A stretch of 64,000 nucleotides of DNA from Pampus argenteus (Eukaryota > Chordata > Actinopteri > Scombriformes > Stromateidae). A model generated the notes under the pieces. It was not told where the DNA came from. It saw nothing but the letters and a program-made list of their open reading frames with translations, and made no database searches. Shown one piece after another: positions 1-9,099 of this stretch; the first letter of the stretch is position 1; each line of letters opens with the position of its first letter. The stretch spans positions 14,577,001-14,641,000 of the forward strand of contig CM072866.1 of assembly GCA_036937835.1 (NCBI GenBank), written 5' to 3'. A program made the position numbers and the translations under genes.

Positions 1-3000
1 GGAAGGGGAGCTTACTGTTTCTGGAATCATGTTGGGGTAGTCTGTTGACGTATGCTGCTCGCCGGGAGATTTCACGCAGCGAGCAGATTCCTGGGAGATG
101 AGAAAGCATGTTTGAACAAAGATCTAAAGACACATGCACACAAACACACTTGAGTTAAATAAAAAATAATGTACACAGTTTTACGAAAAGCATTTGAGTG
201 ATGGCAACATGCAAGAGGTATCAAAAGTCAACATCAGCTTAAAGAAGCACCAAACGCAGTTTGAAGTGGTCTTGGAAAATGAATTTGGTTATGATTTAAC
301 TAGGTGATACAAGTAGCACCTGTGGGTGAGTACATGCCACATTATTTACACAAGTTTTCAATGTCAAAGCTGATGCCCTAATGATACTCATGATCTGACA
401 TGTTCCTCTCTTTCTTTCACTACACTGCACCTGTCTCCTGAATCTTGTTGAGGCCCACTTTGTAGGGATTTCCTTCATGGAAGCTGTGGGAGTGTCGGAG
501 GGGCTGCAGGGGAGGGACCGGGGGCAGGATGTGGCTCAGACGGATTGCTTTCCTCAACAACCTCAATCTGACCAGAGGACCTGTCCTCCTCAACACTTCC
601 ATTGCCCGTTGCTCACTACAGCCCTGCAGGCTCACCCCGTCCACCTGAGGGAGGTGAAACAGACGGATTAAGGAAGAGTAATCAGAAAGAAGGCACGGGT
701 ATGACAGAGGTAGAAGAAACAATTTTTGTGTTTGGGATGGAGACACAGTAAGTAAGGAGACACAGTTAAATTAAATGGGAAAGTAAAAAGAAATCAACAA
801 TAATGAAAAATTTAAAAAGCAAGATGGAAAGCATAGGTAAAAACAAGAGATGATGAAGAGATGGATAGGGGTAAAAGTAAAACTAGCAGAATTCCCCCCA
901 TCATCAGCTAAAAAAGGCCGATTGGTGTATATAGTAACTACTAAAAGTTGCAAAATACGCACATTTTGAGATGCAGAAAACATTAAGATTTAGCAGAGAA
1001 TGTATTTGAGACAGCAATGTATTTGTCTTCAGAGAGCATAATAAAAAAGCCATCTGTTGTGTTTTTACTATAACTCACGGATAGGATGATGTCTCCAATG
1101 TGGATGCGCCCATCTTGATCAACAGTGCTGCCTTTCACTATGCTCTTTACAATCACACCAGCACTGTAGACTGAGGCCAGCACGATAAAAAAACCCATTA
1201 GAATTGATTTTTTTATGTCAGCACAACACATACACCATCACGGGTTATTGGCTTGCATAATAGGGATGTTATTCATTTATTATTTATTTTATTGGAGTAA
1301 TTATCCTTAACTCATTTGTCAATAGGTTAACCAGTTTACAGTAGATATTATTACCTGCATTTAGGTCACCTATGTAGCTAGAGACTGTGAATCCCAGGCC
1401 CCGGCTGTTTTTAGTGAACTGCACACTGAACTCACAGTCATCGTTCAAGTCACTGAACTGAACAGAAGCACAGAAAAAAAAATCGTAGATTCAAATAAAA
1501 CGATTACATATAGGTACACAATGTCGCTAATTAGCTAGTAAAAGTTTGTATTTCACTTTAAACATGTGCTTCTATTCTTCACACACACGCATGCATGTAT
1601 GCACACATACCTTGTCATCCAAGCTGTCCTGGCTGAGGACAGGAGAAGAAAATTGGTTGCCCTTGGTGTTATCCCTGGCAATGAACAGTTTCACTTTGCA
1701 ACCAGCATTTCGCAGCACCTGGCCAGGTGGTCATTTGTGAAAGGAAGGAAAAGTGATTGAATGTGACAATGAATAAATAAATAATATGAAATTTAACAAA
1801 TCTGTTTAGAGACAGCTTCCCTGGAAAGACAACAATGCATAATGTACTGCAGATACAAGCAATGACAAAGTGAATCTGCTAAGTCAGATTTAGCTGATTT
1901 TTGTCAACATCAGTTATATAAAACATCATCATTATATAATATTATTTAAGAATTAAAGAGGAAAAACACTTAATCTCATCATCTAGCTTTGTAAATATTT
2001 ACAAATGGATACATTACCTGTGCCACCTGCTCGCTGTTCATGCCAGCCAGATCTGTGTCTCCAATACGCAGGATTTGATCTCCGCTACGCAGACGTTTAT
2101 CCTGGAGTGACACAAGACAACAAGAAAATTTAATGCAAACACACATACATACTTATATTTCAGTATGTTTGTTCTCATGTTTCATTCATTGGAGGAGATG
2201 CACTTACTTGCTTTTTTGCTGAGAGTCAGAAGGAAAGGCTGATACTGCTCTCATATTTGAGAGATCTTCTCATCTAACTCTTGGCAAGAAAGCAGTAGTA
2301 AATTTCCCAAAATGTTGGACTATTCCTTACCCGTCCAGCAGCTCCTCCTGGAAGGATGGTCTTGACCATGACTCCTGTACTGCGCCCCCCTATGATGCCA
2401 AAGCCGAGTCCCTTTCCATCATTGATCAGCTCTATCATCTCCACATGACGCCTCTAAGATGGCAGATGTTAGGACAAGTGGGAGGAAGACAGAAAGGGGA
2501 AGAGAGAGAAAAAGAGAGAGAATCTATTTGTTTAGGTCTGTAACTAACAATTATTTTAGCAATTTTAACATATGGGATTAATCTGCCAATATTTTCTTGA
2601 TTCATTTTGTCTATATTATATAATATTAGAAAAATGTGCGTCCAAAAAGATATTCTTTTTATGGTCATATATGACACTTTCAAATCTTCAGATGTGAGAA
2701 GCTCAACCAGCAAACGTTTGGCATTTTTACTTACAAAATGACTAAAACAATTATTCGATTATCAGAATAGTTGCAGATTATACTTCTGTCCACCAAATAA
2801 TTGATTAATTGCTCAATCATTCATTTCTGCTCTAATATTCTACTTAAATTGTTAAAAGAAAAGGTGAAACAACATCCCAGCAAAACATCTTTGATTCCCT
2901 TGACTATCTACGTCCACAGACACACGTTTACCAGCTCTACAGTAACACCTCACATGTGAGTTTACTGTACCTCATGAGAAATAGCAGACAGGTTTCTCCC

Positions 3001-6000
3001 CATCGACATGGTTCGCGATAATCGAGGGGGAGTGCAGTACTAAAAAATAAATGTCATGTGTAAAACAAAAGCAAACCCAAAACAACATCGTGTGAGCTGA
3101 GTAGCCCCTTGATGAGATAAAATCCTCAGATGATGTCATATCTAAATGTGCTTGAGTTTTATAATGTGATATTCCCAAATGTACAATGTGACATTTTGAA
3201 TGGTGATGTGTTGGCTTATGGACTCAGAATAAATTGCGTCCTATTAATAAACTCCTCAAAAAAAAACAACCTCCCATTAATGATGGATATTCTAGGTACC
3301 TGAGATTCAGTGTGAGTGCAGTTGTCTGGGTTGATGTCTGAGAAGGACGGAGCCTGTGAGCCAAGAGAAGAGGTGCTGCCGCTCCTGTGGAAGGATCTGG
3401 CCGTGCTGGGTCTTCGGTTCTCCATGGCCCATGTGTACGAGTCGCTGTGGCTCAGAGTTTTCAGGTCCAGGACCATGCCCTGGCATGGGCCACAATTCAT
3501 GGACACAGATTTGGAAATGCCCTTCGCCTGGTAGGATTGAGAGAGCGGCATGGGAGGGATGGATATAGGACACAGACGTTGGGATGGAAAGAAGAGGGTA
3601 GAGATTGAAACGGACAGGATGGATTGTATGGGACAGAGAAAGCATTGATAATTATTAATTAATTGTTGTTAAATAAAGAAAAGAAGTTTGAGAGAGACAG
3701 AGAGGAATAGGATGATGATGGGGAAAGAAGGAGCATTGTTGGTATGAGACAATGTAGAAAAATGTGGGACAAGGACAAATGAAAAACAAACAAACAAACA
3801 GAAATAAGGTTTAAAATTAAACAAGTAGAGAGGAAAGACAGGAGAGTAGGGACATGAAGATCTGAAGTAAAGGCTTCTATTCAATGCCACATAACCACCA
3901 AAATGTTCCCTTTTGTCTTTAAGGTTTTATGTTTCTCCTGTTGGAGCACTAACACAATACTGATAAGAAACTCTACACTATATTGACTTGCACATACATC
4001 CCTATACTGTATATATAAAATATGTCATTTTTATAGGAAACAAATCTGGAAGTAATTAAAACTGTGTCAATGTCAGTCCTGATAAAAATCCAGAAAAATC
4101 TGACATACTCCAGTGCCATGTTTCCTGGAATGCGGAGACGCTAACAGGCTAATGTAATAAAGCCTCGGTGTGTGTGTGTAGACAGTGGGGCTTATAGGGT
4201 TAGCCTATTACAGCACACCGCAACAGGCAATTACTGTACCAAGCCCCGTGCTTACTACGGTAAATACAGTTAAAGAGTTAAAACCCGTGATAGTGTCATA
4301 AATGTTACATGCAGTAACAACATACGCACTTTGTATATGTGTATGTGTATGGGCTGTGATGAGGCTGGTGTGTGTGAATGAACCTCATTTATTGAAGCTA
4401 GCGACGACCACACCTAAACCACACCTCTTCCGGAAGCCCTATAAATACCAACCTAACTCTCTCCCGCCGTCCCAACTGCGCTCAGCGGTGAACATACCGG
4501 CCTCCTCCACTCAAACTACACTAACGAGTTCCCCCCGGCAGCTCCCGGACCTCCTTCTCTGACAGCAGGGTCGACAACGGTAGACGCTACAGGAACAACC
4601 ACAGGAGCAGGCGGCTTCACCTCAGCCCTCATCAGCTGCCTCCACGGCGCGCTCCTCTTCAATACGGCTGTCTTCACATCCACAAACGGAGCCCGACATC
4701 CGAGACTTAACCGTCGCCCGCCTGCAACGGTTCCTGAAAGGAAAGACGTTCCCTTCAACGGCATTACCGATAACGCCAGACCGTTCATCTCTACTCAGCA
4801 ACAACAACAATCTACGAAGTTCCCGCGCTTCCGGCTTCCTCACCTGAGCCAACCACCGCCAGAATCGTCATGCGTGACGTCACAGAGCATGCGCCTCTTT
4901 TCAGGTATTTCCTCATGTGCATGCTCTCTCTTCCTTTCAACTAATCTTACATCACCTTTGTAACGTCTGTCATTTTGTGCACTGAGTTACAGATACAACT
5001 AATCAAAAGTCAATCCACTAATACATGTACCATCACTTGCACCAGGTTGCCAGTTATTAATAAACCTAATCCACTGCCTCATTAACGTCTACCTTTGCGT
5101 GAACAGCGTTCCAAGTTACTATACAACTAATCTCACATTGCTTCAGTAACATATTACCGTTGTGTGTACTGGGTTGCCAATTGCATACTATTAATTTAAT
5201 GTCACATCTGCATTGCATGCACTGAGCTGCCAGTTAATATTACTACTAACTACTATCGAGCATCACTTATGTACTGTTCGTCCATTTCAAGCACGAGTTG
5301 TCATACACCGGGCTGCAGGATACATACAAATATAAAATCTTCTTATCTCCAGCTGTTCATGAGTTCTACCCACTCGTCATTATTCTCACAACCAGAACAT
5401 AACCTTCCTGTCTTCTATTCCGGGATGGCTAGTAAAATGCATACCATCAAAGTTTATCTTGGCGGCTTCAGCTTCTTCTCCAAACTCATAACCAGCAATC
5501 CTAGTCTTCCCTCTAGCCATCCTCTGCAAACTTCACCCCTCAAAAGATTCCCAAAATTGCTCGACAAGCCATGCTTGTGCTCTCTAGTTTCCTTGGATGC
5601 TCTGAATTAACTGCTTCAACCATCATGGCACTCCAGACCTCAACACCTCATACAGCTCATGGGCCATTGGTCCTCCCAAACATGCCTTCATTCCCTATAA
5701 GCCTTCCCACAACGCATTCAGCAAGCAGAAGCATTGCACCCATCCAAACTCTTCCTCTTCATTAAATCATTTAAACATATCTGGTTGACTGCGTTCCTTG
5801 CTAGTGAAATGACATGTGATCACACACACACACACACACACATATATATACACACACACACACACACATATATATACACACACACACCTCAGCTCAAAAC
5901 TTATGACAATGTTACAGATAACTTTTGCAAACTCCTTGACATGATATATAGGCACTTCCGTCTTCTTTTCTCTATCTTGCTCTCTATATCTCTTCCTCAG

Positions 6001-8115
6001 GGTTTTAGTTGTAAGCTTAGCTAATCTGATTACTCATCCAGTTTGTTTCCTGCATTCAGTATTTCAGGAATGATTATGGCTCCTTAGCCACCATTCAATA
6101 TAAACCAAACACCCACACACTCATGCTCACTCTGTACCTTTACTGGGGGCTTCCGCTGAGCTTGTTGTAAACTGAGTATGTGATGGAACAGGGGGCTCTG
6201 CAGGACAGTCTTTAGCAGGGAGAGTTTCTCCTGTGTGGGGGCCTCCCCCCTCTCTTTCAGTCTGGCTTGCAGCCGCTCCACAGCCTCCAAGGCACACTGA
6301 GTGTCTGCAGAGCAAAGATATACTTTTTTTTTTCCAGGTTGGCTTTGCGTTAGCCCCCACAGCTGCTGTGTGATATTAATACGTACCCAGACTTTTGACA
6401 ATAAGCCATGCAATGTCAATATTCAATAGTTTCTGCACCTATCATATGATAAATATTAAAAACAAAAATATTAAAAGAAAAGTATTTGCTGGTATGAGTG
6501 GACAGGACTTGTGCTTATACCAGTAAAAAATATCCATAAACCAAGGATGCTCGGGTGTTACAAGGTTTGTTTTTTTTTTTTTTTTTTTTGTTTTTTTTTT
6601 TCTCACTTTGTCATAGCTATTAAGCTGAAACACTTGTGTCTAGAACCTAAAGAAAAGGTTTCTTTACAGGCGGGCTAAAACAAAAATTAAAAGAGGGTAT
6701 GTTATAAATTTTAAAAAAAGGGGAAACCTGAAATGCTGCATAAAGTCATAATGCCCTCATTTATTTAGTGGAGCAGCAGCTAACGAGTACAAGTCACACT
6801 TGCTGTAATTACATGTGGCAGAGGGTTAAGACCCTGTAAACTCTTCACCACAAACGTTTGACTACTGATCAGACTGTGAGTCCTGTGCCACCTGTGCATG
6901 TAACCATTCCCTCCTGCTTGGCTGTTGCAGCCATGTCTGACACCTTTAACTGTAATCCTCTGATGATGGCAGTGGTGGCAGAGTCTCACTGAGGTTGTCT
7001 TAAAACGGTACACTACTATACATATACAGGCAACTGAATACACTCACCCATGATTTCCATTGTAGCCTGTCAGATTGTTCAGATGAATTGTGTCTTTATT
7101 ACTTTCTGTCTCATTTAAACATCATTCTTCTTTGTTCAGCACCTGCAACAGCAACAAAAACAGAAGTGTTCCGCTTTAACATGACCTTGTGCAGATAGTC
7201 CTTTTTTTTTATTTTTGTTTTTCGGGAGTGTTGACAGTATATATATTTGTGTTTTAAAAAAAAAAAAAGTGTCAAGGTGAGATTTCTCCTTGAAGATATG
7301 TTTATTATATTTATTTTACAATTGCAGAAAAAAAATTGCATGAGCAAATGACTAATTAATAAACCAATATTTATCTTGCATCTCTGCAGCAGGTGTCATT
7401 TTACCTTGACATCCTCTCTTCCAGGGCCTGTACCATGTTTTGTTTGCAAGCGCCTTGCTTGTCAACTAATGCTCTTTAGCAGGATTTAAGTCTTCTCCAA
7501 AAGGCTTTATCATCCAGTGATGGTAATTAACTGCGACACATGGCCTCCCGACCATTCTGACTTGAGGGAAAGCCTGTATAGCTTTAAAGCATGATACCAT
7601 TGACATGATTTGATTTGCAAAACGAGGGGCTGGAAATGACAACGTCTCATCTGAAATCTAATTAGGGGCCATTGATAGACACGAGGGGTATTGCAGTACT
7701 TGTATGCCCTTCACAGTAGCCTAATGAAATCCATATCTTATTCATGATGATGTTATAGCGATATTGATTGCTTCAGAATAAAAAAAATAAAAATAAATAC
7801 ATGACAGCAGATGATTTACAGCAATCAAATAGGCCTATTAGCTACTAATTTAACACGTAATGTACAAGACAATCTTTTAATTTCTTTTAAAAAAAATGAC
7901 CGGGCCACATTAGAGCCACTGTGACGAACAGACGGTCATCAGTCCAGAGTCGCTTGTTGCAGCCTCAGCTCACCTTCAATGCAGCGCCGGAGGGCTGTCA
8001 ACAGGTTCCCACCGAGCTCCAAGCACAGCACATCCAGCGCCTCGTCTAGTCCGAGGGAAGGTTTTACAGTAGAGGATACCACCGAGGATGACGCTTTCCC
8101 GATGGGACGAGTCAT
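1..8115 (-). CDS. MPDZ/PATJ-like multi-PDZ scaffold protein, 5' half of gene (partial)
   Basis: This is a gene-level entry. Exons at 7974-8115, 6138-6304, 3300-3527, 2971-3039, 2331-2453, 2018-2101, 1611-1718, 1355-1457, 1079-1170, 431-644 and possibly 16-90 have GT-AG borders, and the first nine junctions keep one open frame. The predicted order is N-terminal helix, L27 domain, Ser/Arg-rich linker, PDZ2-like domain with GLGFGIIGG, then PDZ3-like domain with GLGFTVSS. The family (MPDZ/MUPP1 and PATJ/INADL) uses L27 to bind PALS1 and its PDZ array to gather claudins, channels and receptors at tight junctions and synapses. PDZ2 (IGDTDLAGMNSEQVAQVL) looks closer to MPDZ than to PATJ, from remembered sequences. 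A PDZ1 domain is not visible. The gene continues past base 1, where a full-length relative would have many more PDZ domains. I leave the symbol blank because it may be a separate paralogue rather than mpdz itself. Confidence 0.85.
16..90 (-). CDS. Probable further exon of the MPDZ-like gene
   Basis: On the minus strand a good acceptor (ttctcatctcccag) and a strong donor (ACA|gtaagc) bound 75 nt with no stop in the phase set by the upstream exon (G+GA, giving Gly-Ile-Cys-Ser-Leu-Arg) and none in frame zero. No domain is recognisable, as expected for the PDZ3-PDZ4 linker. The splice signals are the only evidence. Confidence 0.45.
91..430 (-). other. Intron of the MPDZ-like gene
   Basis: This stretch is AT-rich with short CA-rich runs and contains no coding signal or repeat that I can recognise. 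Confidence 0.5.
431..644 (-). CDS. MPDZ-like gene, end of PDZ3-like domain and following linker
   Basis: The acceptor is ccctcag at 650-645. The frame gives VDGVSLQGCSEQRAMEVLRR and then TGPLVRLRLLRKAI, the last helix and strand of PDZ3, matching VDG-LQG-QAVEVLR-TG of the family. A Pro/His-rich linker follows (ILPPVPPLQPLRHSHSFHEG). The donor ACAG|gtgcag is my best choice for the 3' border but is only moderate; the frame stops a few codons later if read through. Confidence 0.75.
645..1078 (-). other. Intron of the MPDZ-like gene
   Basis: The sequence is A/G-rich between two PDZ3 exons with matching phase-0 borders. Nothing else is visible in it. Confidence 0.7.
1079..1170 (-). CDS. MPDZ-like gene, middle of PDZ3-like domain
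   Basis: The acceptor is gcctcag and the donor is TCC|gtgagt; 92 nt. The first two bases finish a Val codon, then YSAGVIVKSIVKGSTVDQDG, then RIHIGDIILS. This is the core of a PDZ domain (AGVIVKSI, DGRIHIGD). An alternative acceptor seven bases inside (ctacag) would bring a stop, so the outer one was chosen. Confidence 0.88.
1355..1457 (-). CDS. MPDZ-like gene, start of PDZ3-like domain
   Basis: The acceptor is ctgttcag and the donor is GCAG|gtaata; 34 codons plus one base. It encodes FSDLNDDCEFSVQFTKNSRG then LGFTVSSYIGDLNA. GLGF is intact, and the YIGD that follows matches the longer loop of PDZ3 in MPDZ (YIGDKK) and PATJ (YVGTSH). The phase-1 end pairs with the next exon to give Val. Confidence 0.85.
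1611..1718 (-). CDS. MPDZ-like gene, end of PDZ2 and start of linker
   Basis: The acceptor is ggccag and the donor is AAG|gtatgt; 36 codons. VLRNAGCKVKLFIARD completes the last strand of PDZ2, and NTKGNQFSSPVLSQDSLDDK begins the PDZ2-PDZ3 linker. Phase 0 at both ends agrees with both neighbours. Confidence 0.88.
2018..2101 (-). CDS. MPDZ-like gene, PDZ2-like domain exon 2
   Basis: The acceptor is ctccag and the donor is CAG|gtaatg; 28 codons. It encodes DKRLRSGDQILRIGDTDLAG then MNSEQVAQ, the middle of PDZ2 including helix B. The segment differs from human MPDZ as I remember it at very few positions and is more distant from PATJ. Confidence 0.92.
2331..2453 (-). CDS. MPDZ-like gene, PDZ2-like domain exon 1
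   Basis: The acceptor is catcttag and the donor is CGG|gtaagg; 41 codons, phase 0. It encodes RRHVEMIELINDGKGLGFG, then IIGGRSTGVMVKTILPGG. The GLGF carboxylate-binding loop is intact and this is the first half of a PDZ fold. The wording INDG-GLGFGIIGG with KTILPGG matches PDZ2 of MPDZ/PATJ, where the second PDZ follows a His-Val-Glu lead. Confidence 0.92.
2536..2835 (-). repeat. GATTAATC-type fish short interspersed repeat (MITE-like), copy 1
   Basis: Lying within the 2454-2970 intron, the sequence begins CTGTAACTAACAATTATTTT on the plus strand and ends ATTGATTAATTGCTCAATCA. Read on the minus strand it follows a very common fish repeat: GATTGAGCAATTAATC, then GCAACTATTCTGATAATCG, then AAAAATGCCAAACGTTTGC and GCTTCTCACATCTGAAGATTT. 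Related AT-rich ends in opposite orientation suggest a non-autonomous DNA element. The family assignment comes from memory, not from a search. Confidence 0.6.
2971..3039 (-). CDS. MPDZ-like gene, short linker exon
   Basis: The acceptor is tttttag and the donor is GAG|gtacag; the exon is 69 nt, exactly 23 codons, phase 0 on both sides. It encodes YCTPPRLSRTMSMGRNLSA then ISHE, leading directly into the PDZ2 exon. It is too short for a domain and is a basic linker just before PDZ2. Confidence 0.65.
3300..3527 (-). CDS. MPDZ-like gene, Ser/Arg-rich linker exon
   Basis: The acceptor is cctaccag and the donor is CAG|gtacct; the exon is 228 nt, 76 codons, phase 0 at both ends. The stretch includes MENRRPSTARSFHRSGSTSS and then LGSQAPSFSDINPD. 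It is rich in Ser, Arg and Pro with no PDZ fold signature, so it is likely disordered. RRPS and RSGS look like basophilic kinase sites, which is an inference only. It occupies the position where relatives have PDZ1. The open frame, matched phases and both splice borders support it; the exact family match is not recognised. Confidence 0.65.
4972..5262 (+). repeat. Degenerate ~60-bp tandem repeat inside the broken element
   Basis: Five related blocks start near 4977, 5037, 5097, 5163 and 5217. Each has a core resembling TGCACTGAGTTGCCAGTTA followed by TA-rich spacer and (A)CTAATC or CATCAC. The spacing is close to 60 bp and the units have diverged strongly from one another. Confidence 0.55.
5690..5810 (+). 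repeat. Repeat tail, copy A (partner at 58699-58826)
   Basis: It begins ATTCCCTATAAGCC, contains CACAACGCATTCAGCAAGCA and TTAAATCATTTAAACATAT, and ends CCTTGCTAGTGAAAT. The same blocks in the same order occur at 58699-58826, so this is a dispersed repeat. Here it follows the recombinase relic directly. Confidence 0.75.
5821..5887. repeat. (CA)n with two TATATATA interruptions
   Basis: A dinucleotide microsatellite of alternating CA blocks and short TA blocks, immediately 3' of the repeat tail. Confidence 0.95.
6138..6304 (-). CDS. MPDZ-like gene, L27 domain exon
   Basis: The acceptor is ctgcag at 6310-6305 and the donor is AAG|gtacag at 6138/6137. The 55 full codons contain ALEAVERLQARLKERG, EKLSLLKTVLQSPLF and HHILSLQQAQ, the classic L27 three-helix pattern of MPDZ/PATJ. 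In the family this domain pairs with the L27 of PALS1/MPP5 and places the scaffold in the Crumbs complex. The exon is phase 1 in and phase 0 out, and both neighbours match. Confidence 0.88.
6305..7973 (-). other. First intron of the MPDZ-like gene
   Basis: This stretch is AT-rich with long T runs at 6568-6601 and an A run near 7255-7268. No exon-like or repeat sequence is recognised. Confidence 0.6.
7974..8115 (-). CDS. MPDZ-like gene, first coding exon (start codon)
   Basis: The exon runs from an ATG at 8115-8113 to a GAAG|gtgag donor at 7974/7973 and gives 47 codons plus one base. It starts MTRPIGKASSSVV and continues into a helix-like stretch, LDEALDVLCLELGGNLL, then LTALRRCIE. The phase-1 end joins exactly to the L27 exon (G+AC gives Asp). 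MPDZ and PATJ normally enter L27 within a few residues of the start, so this leader is longer than expected. The start is the first ATG I can see joined to the L27 frame; an upstream non-coding exon is possible. Confidence 0.7.
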
Positions 8116-9099
8116 AACATCTTATTGGAGGAAGGCAAGATAACAAGAAGCAAGCTGAGCGCTTTTATTTTCCAGCATTGTGTCCGCGGCTTGTGAGCGC
8201 CCCGTGCAGTGCGCATGTCACCCTCTGATCTTCAGGCACACAAGGCTCATCCCTAATGAAAAAGAACTAGCCTACAGTAATCCTGTAATGCACTTCAGTG
8301 TAACACCATGAAAAGAATGACCATGTTTTAACTCCTAGACAGAGTCCTTGTGCACAATTACGTGTAGCCTATATGCAAAACTAAAAAAAAATAATTAAAA
8401 GATTATGAAGCAAAATGACTTCAAACACACACGTTCAAACATCATACCACTGCCATAGCTGTATCGTTGATCGTATCGTTGCATAGTTTAACCTACTATT
8501 TAATAGGCCTGCTATTAAAACTATTCACGTGTAAAACGTTATAAATCGCTATAGTTTGTTACAATTGACCCAGGGCCCATTTTCATGCGGTAAATCAAAA
8601 TTTCTTTCGTAATGTTTTCAATTAAAATGTGTATTTTTAGGTTGTATTATAACACATCTTGTCTGCTATTGTACAAATATCCCCCTTCGATCTTTACAAG
8701 GACCCCCACCGGACAAACGGCTTTAGGCTGAACTGTTTAGATACTTCACATTTAATGTCTGGCTTTCTAAATCCTAAACCGGGGTCCGGGCACCTATAAG
8801 GAGTCATTGGCTTTCTCGCAAGAAGCCTAAATGAAGACCGATTTCACTTGCATCCCTCTGTTTAGCTGAGGATGTGACACTGAGTGGGATTGCACCCAGT
8901 GTATCTACTGCAGTTGTCATCCAAAGGCACAATAATACAATCATACACCAAATCAAGTCTAATAACGAAAACACCCGTTTTAGGCTTCTACCTTGAGTCA
9001 AAATCATTACGAGTGTGTTGGGTCTAATGTAGTCTGTGTGAGCCCTCTTTGCCTCCAAAAGTTTGGGAACCCCTAGTGCGTTTACACGGCAGGTGGAGC
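8116..9099. promoter_or_regulatory. Intergenic gap between two divergent genes, likely both promoters
   Basis: The start codon of the MPDZ-like gene is at 8115 (minus) and the probable 5' exon of adgrl3 begins around 9100 (plus), leaving about 1 kb. No clear TATA box or dense CpG island is visible between 8300 and 9050, which is AT-rich. CpG content rises on both sides (7970-8210 and 9230-9880). The promoter role is inferred from position alone. Confidence 0.4.

Larger units (their letters stand above)
4380..5810 (+). mobile_element. Broken tyrosine-recombinase mobile element (Ngaro/DIRS- or Crypton-like)
   Basis: The element lies in the 3528-6137 intron, opposite to the host gene. The left part is CpG-rich, with a TATA-like CCCTATAAATACC at 4438-4450. 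An open stretch at 4590-4848 has DIRDLTVARLQRFLKGK, reminiscent of the SAP-like start of some fish ORF1 proteins. Around 5269-5610 an open frame has MHTIKVYLGGFSFFSKL (5438 on), like the N-terminal helical part of a tyrosine recombinase. A second frame reads SSFLGCSELTAS near 5584-5619, where relatives have FLRCSE with the catalytic Arg; here Gly stands at that place and the frame has shifted. The catalytic HxxR and Tyr segments are absent, so the element is dead. The class is an inference and the left border is uncertain. Confidence 0.5.
3528..6137 (-). other. Large intron between L27 and linker exons, no PDZ1 exon seen
   Basis: Phase-0 borders on both sides. From 3528 to about 4100 the sequence is AT-rich with nothing recognisable; 4380-5887 is the mobile-element relic and CA run; 5888-6137 holds nothing visible. 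In MPDZ and PATJ the PDZ1 exons would lie here. I looked on the minus strand for GLGF-like and DGRL-like segments and saw none. Confidence 0.6.

Noticed and set aside
4516..4852. Minus-strand open frames in the CpG-rich region, considered as a missing PDZ1 exon
   Set aside because: Arg/Leu/Val-rich translation with no PDZ motif; the region is better explained by the plus-strand mobile element.
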